From a virus, in the IMG/VR virus record IMGVR_UViG_3300006737_000145, positions 1-27,699 of that record: DNA of 27,699 bases. One strand, 5' to 3'. The notes under the pieces were generated by a model. It did not search any database. It was not told the origin of the DNA and saw only the letters and a program-made list of their open reading frames with translations. Position numbers and translations under genes: made by a program. Positions 1-6,425 of the stretch are shown here, in pieces. Position 1 is the stretch's first letter. Each line of letters opens with the position of its first letter.

Positions 1-393
1 AACACAAGGTTCCTGGGGATTATATCCCCCCGCTGGATTCCAAGTCCATCCAATATCACAGAAATATTTTCCTGTTGGGCAAATTGGAGTCTGACTATTA
101 GAACCTACTGGACTGACTGGTCTTCCTGCCACATCAACAGGCGTTTTTTCTGTAGGAGTATTGTCAGCATATTTTCCTGGTCTAGGTTTTCCTGGATTAT
201 CATTTGTACATTTCTTACCACACGATTTTGTAGTTGGTGGAGACCCTGGATTAATAACCATTTTTTTACACTCCGATCCATCACAATAACACCCTGAAGG
301 GCATTTTGAAGTTAAAGGAACATTTTCATTTAGAATTCTTTTATTTAATTCTTTTATATTATCGTATTTTGATTTTCTAATTCTATTACTCAT
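1..393 (-). CDS. Cys-rich virion-like protein, 3' end beyond window
   Basis: This reading frame starts at the ATG at 391-393 and stays open to the left edge, giving 131 visible codons. I do not recognise a family. The visible part has a basic, helical N-terminus (MSNRIRKSKYDNIKELNKRI) followed by LNE at residues 21-23. After that it is rich in Cys, Pro and Gly, with CPSGCYCDGSECKK and CGKKC clusters. The short helical leader ending in LNE, then Cys-rich sequence, is the plan of the two large Cys-rich proteins further right (1698-3392 and 3400-5049). The three are probably a family of virion surface or internal proteins. It starts 3 nt after the stop of the prohead protease, so the two are probably co-transcribed. 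The virion role is inference from context. Confidence 0.7.
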   Translation of the reverse strand, partial: MSNRIRKSKYDNIKELNKRILNENVPLTSKCPSGCYCDGSECKKMVINPGSPPTTKSCGKKCTNDNPGKPRPGKYADNTPTEKTPVDVAGRPVSPVGSNSQTPICPTGKYFCDIGWTWNPAGGYNPQEPCV

Positions 394-396
394 TTT

Positions 397-1086
397 TTAA
401 TCTTTTAGGAAATTTTTAATTGTATTATCTATTTTCGACTCCATAATTTTTTTTGGTTTTGTTGATTCCACATAAGGTTTAGCCTCCTCTACTTGATTAA
501 ATAAATAAGCTCCCGGAGTGGATGGAGATGAAACTAAGTCAAAACAAATTAATTCAAAATCATCTTGTACTTGATTTTGACCATTTACTTGTTGTAACGA
601 ACCTACACCTCTAGATGAAATTCCTAACTGTACACCGTGTCTTAATAGGTTTGCCGCTAAGTCTCCTGGAGTTGTTGCGGTTCCATTATTTTCATAAGCC
701 GGAGATGTAATTAATGTTAACTTACCCATTAGAGTATTTCCATCCCACCAAGTCTCATCAAGTTTATGTGATGTTCTTTCAAGGTCAATTATAGATGAAT
801 CTGGATGATTAAGTTCTGAAATAGCCCTACCATTTTTAATTACTTCTTGATGTTTATCAACCTCTTTTCTTAAAATGTTTTCTGGGTAAACTCTTCCATT
901 CCTATTTTGAACTCCACATTTCTGTAAAACAGCAACCATCTGTATAGGACCATAACTAGTCCCTACTTCATTCATCTCTTTTATAATTTTTTTATTTTCT
1001 GTAGTTTGCGGTGAGATATAACCAGAATCTTTTTCCACTAATAAACCGTAACCTGTCTCGCCTTCCTTTAATAATTTAAGTTCCAT
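397..1086 (-). CDS. 21: T4 gp21-like prohead core protease
   Basis: A 229-aa protein resembling the T4 gp21 prohead protease family (serine protease with assemblin-like fold), which degrades the scaffold and trims head proteins after L/I-x-E. Likely active-site segments are His94 in ISELNHPDSS and Ser157/Ser158 in GVQLGISSRGVGS. They follow the NGRVYPENIL segment (63-72) usual in these proteases. The length suits the family (T4 gp21 is about 212 aa). I chose the ATG at 1086 over the in-frame ATG at 1140. The extra 18 residues would run through a terminator hairpin (1131-1150) and the promoter-like motifs, and they lack family character. There is no Shine-Dalgarno sequence. LKE at residues 6-8 could be a self-cleavage site. 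The family call is firm; the exact catalytic residues are inferred. Confidence 0.85.
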   Translation of the reverse strand: MELKLLKEGETGYGLLVEKDSGYISPQTTENKKIIKEMNEVGTSYGPIQMVAVLQKCGVQNRNGRVYPENILRKEVDKHQEVIKNGRAISELNHPDSSIIDLERTSHKLDETWWDGNTLMGKLTLITSPAYENNGTATTPGDLAANLLRHGVQLGISSRGVGSLQQVNGQNQVQDDFELICFDLVSSPSTPGAYLFNQVEEAKPYVESTKPKKIMESKIDNTIKNFLKD

Positions 1087-1090
1087 ATTA

Positions 1091-1114
1091 ATAAATATTA
1101 TTTTATAATAAATA
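1091..1114 (-). promoter_or_regulatory. Two TATTTAT motifs, putative late promoter of the protease gene
   Basis: On the coding strand TATTTAT occurs at 1114-1108 and again at 1097-1091, that is 21 and 4 nt before the protease ATG. The upstream copy fits the spacing seen before other head genes. It lies just downstream of the preceding gene's terminator, where a fresh promoter is needed. Confidence 0.45.
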
Positions 1115-1121
1115 TGAGTGG

Positions 1122-1150
1122 GAAAAATAAAACCCATCAAACGATGGGTT
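1122..1150 (-). terminator. Rho-independent terminator after the 142-aa gene
   Basis: An 8-bp perfect stem, AACCCATC (1131-1138) with GATGGGTT (1143-1150), has a 4-nt loop. On the minus strand it is followed by TTTTATTTTT. It lies 26 nt past the stop of the upstream gene (1177-1605). The plus strand also has a T run, so it may work in both directions. Confidence 0.8.
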
Positions 1151-1176
1151 TTTTAATAGAGAAAAGATAGATTACC

Positions 1177-1605
1177 TTATTTATTTAGATTATAGTTGAA
1201 TCCTCCATCTACTTCAAATACATCGCTAATTAGTTTATTGGATAACCATTGTAATTCCATTATAACTGAAGGATTATTAATTTTTCTTAATTCTTTTTGG
1301 AATAAAGTTATTTCACAAGACATAAAAGATTTCTTTTTTGTGCTTATTCCTGAGGATCTTAAATCAAAATCCACTATTATTCTTTTATTATTAAAACTCT
1401 CTGAAGGGATTGTTTCACTTAAAAATCTTTTGATGTTTTTGGTTATTTTATTTAATTTTGGTTGGTAGTTTTCTGATTCGTATAATGGCTCTACCCAACT
1501 GGATAAAACCACGTATAGTGTTCTAGGTTGTTTATTGTTTACAGTTCCTATGTGTATTTTGAATGGTTTTTCCGTATTCAGTGATAATTCTTTCCCTAAT
1601 TTCAT
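1177..1605 (-). CDS. Unknown 142-aa phage protein
   Basis: I do not recognise this protein. It is basic, soluble and probably mixed alpha/beta, with no signal peptide, membrane segment or known motif. It lies in the head-gene block and is isolated transcriptionally. One terminator (1667-1690) lies upstream of its start and another (1122-1150) just after its stop, so it is probably a single-gene unit. Its leader is AT-rich (AAGAAAAGAACATGAAAA before the ATG) and lacks TATTTAT. A TATATTTCG sequence about 40 nt upstream could be the -10 element. The ATG at 1605 is the first in this frame. A structural or assembly role is possible from position only. Confidence 0.7.
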   Translation of the reverse strand: MKLGKELSLNTEKPFKIHIGTVNNKQPRTLYVVLSSWVEPLYESENYQPKLNKITKNIKRFLSETIPSESFNNKRIIVDFDLRSSGISTKKKSFMSCEITLFQKELRKINNPSVIMELQWLSNKLISDVFEVDGGFNYNLNK

Positions 1606-1666
1606 TTTTCATGTTCTTTTCTTCAAGTGTTATTAATAGTTAATATTACGAAATATAATTAAATAA

Positions 1667-1690
1667 AAAAACCCCGATTAAGGGGTTTTT
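1667..1690 (-). terminator. Rho-independent terminator after the 564-aa Cys-rich gene
   Basis: AAAAACCCC (1667-1675) pairs with GGGGTTTTT (1682-1690) around a 6-nt loop. On the minus strand the stem runs into TTTTTTTATTT. It lies 8 nt past the stop of the 1698-3392 gene, closing the unit that holds the two large Cys-rich genes. Confidence 0.85.
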
Positions 1691-1697
1691 ATGATTT

Positions 1698-3392
1698 CTA
1701 GATTTTATATTTCCACAAACTCTTCATTCTTGTAAACTCTTCAGTAATTGGTACATCAGGTCCATAGTTACCAGGATTAGCACCTCCTGGTCTACCAGTA
1801 GGGTTATATACGTTACCTCCTGAATTATTAATTGGGTTTCCTGCGTTTGATGATGAGTTATAATTATTAAAGGAACCACATGGACCACCACCAAATGGAC
1901 TATTACCCGGTCCTGTATAAGTAAATGTTGGTGAAATAGCACTTCCATTAACGTAGTTATTAAAACAAGATTGACAATTAAATTGTTCACATTCTTCTAA
2001 ACATACACCAGAAGGTTGATTACAGTATTCTGGTTCTTCTGCCACACACTCACCTTCACTATTCAAAATACCATTATATTCTTCTAAACCTCCTCCAGGT
2101 ACATAACTCCATTCCCAACCAACTACACATGGATCTCCTGGTGAAATACAACTACCATCATCTGTAGTAGCGCCCTCGTCATAATTAAAAGATTCTGGAT
2201 TTGTACACCCTTGGTCACTACCAGATATAGGTATAAGTTCTTCATCTCCAGGTCTAGATGGTTTATCTAATCCTGTAGGTCTAACATAACCTGGTTTTTT
2301 ATCTAATGGTTTATCTGTAATATAATCTGGAACAGGACTAACATCTGGTTTTACAGGATCTCTGCCGGGAGTAAATGGTCCAACAGGATTAGGATCTACG
2401 CCTATATCTACACCACCAGGTCCATAATCAGGATCGGTTGAGGGTGAATATGGGCCTTGCCAGTCAGTAACGTTAGGGTCAAATTCACATTTAACCGCTT
2501 CTCCTTCAAATTCACCACCAAGATAAACATTAGTTGTTGCTTGTGGGTTATAATTAGTTGCGTTTTCATTTTGACAACCAACACAACTTTCATACTCACA
2601 TAAATCATTATTAACATAACTAACTGTACCGTCATAATTACAAGCTTGGTAATCTATACAACCAACACAATCCAATTCTCCGGTACAACTACCACACAAA
2701 TTAGGTGGTATACATGAACCGTCATCCGAACCTGCTTCCGAATCATAATTACAAGAATCCTGATCCATACATCCTTCAATAATATCAGTCCAGACACAAT
2801 TACACATATTAACTGTAATTGGTGCAAATGTAAAACCAACATCTATTGTTTGATTGGCATTAAGTTCTTGGAGTGCCGTAATAAATTCTTGAAAATTAGT
2901 AATATCATCAAGACTTCCACCACCTATTCCAAATAAGGTAGAACCCCAAGTTGATGATTGTACTTGTTCAATTAATCCTGGAAAATTAAAAAAACTAAAG
3001 GGGTAATCTTGACCATTAACATCAATTATCATTGTAATACTACTCACATAACCATAGGGACACATAGGACTAGGTAATCCCTGTTCTATGTCTGATGGAA
3101 TAGAATTTACAACTGAAAAATAAAAACTACTAAAATTAGAAGTACCTGGGATATCGGGACTCATCATGTAATTTACTGCCAAAGATGACGCTGTTTGATC
3201 AGTTACTGTAAAGGTTGGGTTATCAGGAACTTCACTTAGTGTCTGTGCCCAAGTTCCCCAATCTGGTACTACTAGGTCTTGTACACCAGGAAATAATGAA
3301 AATATTTCCTTGTTCTGACAAGGTCCAACAATATCTTTATCAGTGAATTGTTCGTTAAGTAACCTACTATACCTATTGATTAAGTCTCTCAT
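1698..3392 (-). CDS. Large Cys-rich repeat protein, probable virion component
   Basis: A 564-aa acidic protein with no catalytic motif. Residues 1-16 form a short leader (MRDLINRYSRLLNEQF) with LNE at 12-14. Residues 20-200 look like a beta-rich globular domain. Residues 207-302 hold three degenerate Cys repeats (GCMDQDSCNYD at 207, GCIDYQACNYD at 244, GCQNENATNYN at 272), and a fourth (GCTNPESFNYD) lies at 395-415. Similar repeats are common in secreted proteins of marine Bacteroidota. A Pro/Asp-rich linker fills 310-390, and the C-terminus is Asn/Gly-rich with a final EEFTRMKSLWKYKI. That tail resembles the last residues of the upstream neighbour (EEINRMKKLWDHK). The gene starts 7 nt after that neighbour's stop. 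Function is unknown; a capsid-associated or host-binding protein is my inference. Confidence 0.8.
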   Translation of the reverse strand: MRDLINRYSRLLNEQFTDKDIVGPCQNKEIFSLFPGVQDLVVPDWGTWAQTLSEVPDNPTFTVTDQTASSLAVNYMMSPDIPGTSNFSSFYFSVVNSIPSDIEQGLPSPMCPYGYVSSITMIIDVNGQDYPFSFFNFPGLIEQVQSSTWGSTLFGIGGGSLDDITNFQEFITALQELNANQTIDVGFTFAPITVNMCNCVWTDIIEGCMDQDSCNYDSEAGSDDGSCIPPNLCGSCTGELDCVGCIDYQACNYDGTVSYVNNDLCEYESCVGCQNENATNYNPQATTNVYLGGEFEGEAVKCEFDPNVTDWQGPYSPSTDPDYGPGGVDIGVDPNPVGPFTPGRDPVKPDVSPVPDYITDKPLDKKPGYVRPTGLDKPSRPGDEELIPISGSDQGCTNPESFNYDEGATTDDGSCISPGDPCVVGWEWSYVPGGGLEEYNGILNSEGECVAEEPEYCNQPSGVCLEECEQFNCQSCFNNYVNGSAISPTFTYTGPGNSPFGGGPCGSFNNYNSSSNAGNPINNSGGNVYNPTGRPGGANPGNYGPDVPITEEFTRMKSLWKYKI

Positions 3393-3399
3393 AATATTA

Positions 3400-5049
3400 T
3401 TATTTATGATCCCAAAGTTTTTTCATTCTATTTATTTCCTCATTAAGTTTAGACTTATCTTTAGGTTTGTCTTTAGGTTTGTCTCCTTTTGGTGGTGGAG
3501 TTGGTCCTCCTGTTTGTGGTTTATCAGCATCTTTTGGTCTACCTTTTCCACAGTAAGAAAACTCCATACATTCTTCCATTGTATCATAAGGACGTAATCC
3601 ATATTGTATAACTAATGGAAGTCTTTGTTGCGTTATTTCGAGACATTTATATTCTTGACTAAACTCTCCTTCTGGATATGGTTTAGATGGGTCAGCTTTA
3701 CAAGCGTAACACCCAACTTCTGGTTTACCAGTTTCTCTACATCTAGTTTTTGGTTTTTCTCTAACTGGGTCCTCAATAGAATCATCTCCTGTTGTAGGGT
3801 CTGGACAACATCTTCCATAATTTGTCCAACTAGCTAAATTAGGATCATCATTAGGGTCAGATAATGCAAAGAAAGCCTCACAAGTCATTTTTTGTGTGGC
3901 TGGATCTAATCCTGCAAATTTTTCACAAGGGTCTGGGTCAATTGGGTTGTTATTACCGCCCGTACAGTTACTATTACAATCAGCCTCTGAAACATAAGGT
4001 CCTGTAAAATATGATTGGGGTTGATTTGGTGATTGAACACAATTACCTCCATTAGGATTAACATATTGACCTGTTGGATCACACCACCAGTCTCCTGTCG
4101 CTCCAGTTGTTGTTAATGGTGGAACATTAAGTGGTGGACAATTACATTCTGCGGCCATACACTGAACCCAGTTTCTTTTTTCTGTTTTTCTAGCAATTGC
4201 TATTGGTGTTAGTGGAGCCCCAGCATTTGGTTGATTAGGTCCCACAACTCCACCATTTAATTGGTTTGTTAACCAGTTAACTGCGCTTTGTAGGTGTTGA
4301 CACCCTGCTTGGTTAAATCCTTGTTCTCTTAAACTTAACCACTGTGTCCAACTATTTTGTGCCCCAGTCTGTAAATGTGTTTGTGCACAAGAACCAGAAA
4401 ATGAGAAATCACAAGTAGTCGTAGAACCAGTTGGTGTTGGTCCTCCTGTAGTACCTGTAAGAACTGGATTATTAGAACCACCACATCCCACTATATCTGG
4501 ATGTGTTTGAGAATCGTACATTGTAACTCCATTTATAGTTCCACACACTCCATTTATATTAGAATTACTAAATCCTGAATCTGTTATTATTTGACCATTT
4601 TCACAACCATAACATGTCATTGGTAGAGGATTTGTAGTTCCTGTTTGTGTTCCTGGTCCTAGACATTGAGTTGATGTTGTATCGCTAATCCACGCAGTAG
4701 GACCTAAACTTAGGTAACTCATTTGCATTGGTACTACGGTCTGTACAATGAATCTTGTTGTATTAGGAGCCCCAAATGAATTTTGAATAGTCGTATTTAC
4801 CGATGATTGATCTGGTAACTGTCCGTCTATAAGTACACAAGGATAGGTCCAAGTTGTTGGATTTGGGTCATTAGCTTCCTCACACTTAATTGCGGTAAGT
4901 CGCATACATTGATCAGCACCAGTAGCGACCCCGAAATATTGTCCCGCACTACCGTATTGCTCACTTAATAAACTTCTTTTATTTCTATTTTCAAAAAGTT
5001 TATTGGACTCCTCAATATGATTTCTTTTATTGTATTTTGCTCTTCCCAT
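3400..5049 (-). CDS. Large Cys-rich protein, relative of its downstream neighbour
   Basis: A 549-aa protein of unknown function. The leader is basic and helical and ends in RSLLSEQYGS, with LSE at 28-30. The body is rich in Cys, Gly, Asn, Pro and Thr with many CxxC or CxC pairs, for example CYGC, CCPDP and CYACKADP. The Pro/Lys-rich tail near residues 510-535 (PPPKGDKPKDKPKDKSK) precedes LNEEINRMKKLWDHK. Leader and tail both match the 564-aa neighbour in design, so the two probably arose by duplication or share a targeting system. No signal peptide or membrane helix is visible. The ATG at 5049 is preceded by an A-rich leader without a Shine-Dalgarno sequence. A virion role is inferred from its place between holin-like and protease genes. 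Confidence 0.8.
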   Translation of the reverse strand: MGRAKYNKRNHIEESNKLFENRNKRSLLSEQYGSAGQYFGVATGADQCMRLTAIKCEEANDPNPTTWTYPCVLIDGQLPDQSSVNTTIQNSFGAPNTTRFIVQTVVPMQMSYLSLGPTAWISDTTSTQCLGPGTQTGTTNPLPMTCYGCENGQIITDSGFSNSNINGVCGTINGVTMYDSQTHPDIVGCGGSNNPVLTGTTGGPTPTGSTTTCDFSFSGSCAQTHLQTGAQNSWTQWLSLREQGFNQAGCQHLQSAVNWLTNQLNGGVVGPNQPNAGAPLTPIAIARKTEKRNWVQCMAAECNCPPLNVPPLTTTGATGDWWCDPTGQYVNPNGGNCVQSPNQPQSYFTGPYVSEADCNSNCTGGNNNPIDPDPCEKFAGLDPATQKMTCEAFFALSDPNDDPNLASWTNYGRCCPDPTTGDDSIEDPVREKPKTRCRETGKPEVGCYACKADPSKPYPEGEFSQEYKCLEITQQRLPLVIQYGLRPYDTMEECMEFSYCGKGRPKDADKPQTGGPTPPPKGDKPKDKPKDKSKLNEEINRMKKLWDHK

Positions 5050-5072
5050 AGTTTTTTTTTCTAAAAAATGTA

Positions 5073-5354
5073 TTATATATCTTCACTATGATCATATTCA
5101 TGAGTCACAGTTGTTTTAGTTGGTTCCGGTTCCTCTACTGGAGCCGCACCTGGAGAAAAGCCTTCAGCTGCAGTAAAACCAAGTCCCGCCATTACAATCC
5201 ATTGTAATGAGTTAAAAATGTTTTCGTCAATTGTAAAGTCCCAAAATAAGTTTGCAACATACCCAATTAACATAAATAATAAACAAAGAAAAGTAACAAA
5301 TCTTTTGCTTGATACTTTACTTCCTCCACTTAACATATTTGTAAAAAAATTCAT
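5073..5354 (-). CDS. Holin-like small membrane protein
   Basis: This 93-aa protein has two predicted membrane segments, about residues 19-39 (FVTFLCLLFMLIGYVANLFW) and 47-66 (FNSLQWIVMAGLGFTAAEGF). A basic N-terminus and an acidic, soluble C-terminal tail (PVEEPEPTKTTVTHEYDHSE) flank them. The SSKRF start and the GLGFTAAEGF end of the second helix resemble phage holin-like proteins, which form pores in the inner membrane at lysis. It is followed closely by head genes and preceded by a coiled-coil/TM protein. The pair could therefore be a lysis module, although no endolysin lies next to them; the M23 peptidase at 20062 is far away. Holin is a plausible but unproven call. Confidence 0.6.
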   Translation of the reverse strand: MNFFTNMLSGGSKVSSKRFVTFLCLLFMLIGYVANLFWDFTIDENIFNSLQWIVMAGLGFTAAEGFSPGAAPVEEPEPTKTTVTHEYDHSEDI

Positions 5355-5384
5355 AATTTTTAATTTTTAATTTTTAATTTTTAA
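5355..5384 (-). repeat. Tandem A-rich 7-nt repeat in the leader of the holin-like gene
   Basis: The heptamer TTAAAAA on the coding strand is repeated four times without interruption and fills the 30-nt gap between two genes, ending at the ATG of the holin-like gene. It may be an A-rich translation enhancer or a slippage-prone tract that tunes expression. Confidence 0.75.
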
Positions 5385-5639
5385 CTAATCCCAGAACATC
5401 ATTTTACCGACGATACCTAAAAGTACGACCCAAATAGACCATAGTACCTTTTGAGTTTTATTTCTGAAATCAGTGTTTTTATTTATTCTTGCAATAGCAC
5501 CGTCATCCGGTCCTAATAACTGCTTTTTTATCATAGTTAAATCTTCTTGAATTTGTGACTGTCCATCTTTAAGATGTGCCATATCATTTTTCACTATTTT
5601 GATTTCACTATGTAAATGTTCGTTTGTTAGTCTAGCCAT
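5385..5639 (-). CDS. Coiled-coil protein with C-terminal membrane anchor (XhlA-like architecture)
   Basis: An 84-aa protein. Residues 1-45 have a heptad pattern typical of a coiled coil (HSEIKIVKNDMAHLKDGQ). A GPDDGAIARINKNTDFRNK stretch follows, then one hydrophobic segment at about 66-81 (VLWSIWVVLLGIVGKMMFW). This order (coiled coil, GxxGxxxRI-type linker, C-terminal helix) is that of XhlA/haemolysin-type phage accessory lysis proteins, which sit beside holins. Here the next gene downstream is indeed the holin-like protein. It starts right after the stop of the 251-aa gene (a 1-nt gap), so the two are translated together. A spanin-like or structural role cannot be excluded. Confidence 0.65.
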   Translation of the reverse strand: MARLTNEHLHSEIKIVKNDMAHLKDGQSQIQEDLTMIKKQLLGPDDGAIARINKNTDFRNKTQKVLWSIWVVLLGIVGKMMFWD

Positions 5640-5640
5640 T

Positions 5641-6396
5641 TTACTTTAACCCTTCTATTAAATAGTGTAGTTTACTAATATCATTTACCACACTTTCATT
5701 GATGAACTCCATTTCTTTAACTTTTTTGTAACTCTTTTTTAAGTTTGTATGTAAATTAGGGTCATCGTTTTCTACTATATTAACCGAAAGTAGTTTTGTT
5801 GCTTTATCTTTATATTCGTTAAAAAGTTTTTCCTTTGTTTCCTTATATTCTAAAATTACCTTTAGTAGTTTTTTATCTGATTCAGTTAAATCACTGTATT
5901 TTTGGTTATATTTTTTACTAACCATTTTACTTACTAAAGCGATAGGCACTGAAGGTAAATCTTTATTTTCCTTAGTTTTATTTTTACTTAAATTTTCTTT
6001 AACTATTTGTCTTGACTCATATAAAGAGTTAACATTTTTAGCAGTATTCATTAAAAAACATAAGTTAGAAATTGATTCGTTGATACTATTCTTTTTTAAC
6101 TCTCCTCCTATTTTTTCTAGTAAATTACCTAATTTTTTATTGGATTCAAAAATTTCACTAGGTTTATACTTTTTTAGTGCCTGAATATTATAATTAATGT
6201 ATTCATTAATTTCTTTTTCAGCTAAAACTGATTCTTTAAGATTATTGAATATTGTGAATTGATCTGATAGGATATTATCAGTTTTGATTATTTTGATACA
6301 CTCTTTTAGAATTGTACCACAATTTTTTTTATCACGAGAATATTTTTTAGATGCCACGAAATATATGGAATCAAGTAAATCACCAAAATTTTTCAT
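5641..6396 (-). CDS. Unknown helical protein downstream of portal
   Basis: A 251-aa Lys/Glu/Asn-rich protein, almost entirely alpha-helical by composition, with no membrane segment, Cys motif or recognisable domain. In T4 the genes just after the portal encode small prohead-core proteins (gp67, gp68), so a core or scaffold role is possible by synteny. The protein is longer than those and I see no sequence match. LxE triplets that could be protease targets occur (for example LKE near 49). A TATTTAT motif 17 nt before the ATG suggests its own late promoter, and the two downstream genes (coiled-coil and holin-like) probably share the transcript. Confidence 0.65.
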   Translation of the reverse strand: MKNFGDLLDSIYFVASKKYSRDKKNCGTILKECIKIIKTDNILSDQFTIFNNLKESVLAEKEINEYINYNIQALKKYKPSEIFESNKKLGNLLEKIGGELKKNSINESISNLCFLMNTAKNVNSLYESRQIVKENLSKNKTKENKDLPSVPIALVSKMVSKKYNQKYSDLTESDKKLLKVILEYKETKEKLFNEYKDKATKLLSVNIVENDDPNLHTNLKKSYKKVKEMEFINESVVNDISKLHYLIEGLK

Positions 6397-6413
6397 ACAG
6401 TATGTTTTATATA

Positions 6414-6420
6414 ATAAATA
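6414..6420 (-). promoter_or_regulatory. TATTTAT motif before the 251-aa gene
   Basis: Coding-strand TATATTTATTATATAA holds TATTTAT 17 nt upstream of the ATG at 6396, matching the spacing before other head genes. It lies in the 29-nt gap after the portal stop. Confidence 0.45.
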
Positions 6421-6425
6421 TAAAA

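Noticed and set aside
1087-1140. N-terminal extension of the prohead protease to the ATG at 1140
   Set aside because: It would run through the terminator stem and the promoter-like motifs, and the added residues have no family resemblance.
1724-2842. Alternative minus-strand frames (1724-1990, 2408-2635, 2654-2842) inside the 564-aa Cys-rich gene
   Set aside because: They contain biased Val/Leu/Ile/Met composition caused by the repeat-rich codons of the real frame and show no independent start signals.
3343-3837. Plus-strand frames rich in Phe and Trp (3343-3597, 3625-3837)
   Set aside because: They are antisense shadows of the Cys-rich genes; composition follows the Lys/Pro/Glu codons on the other strand.
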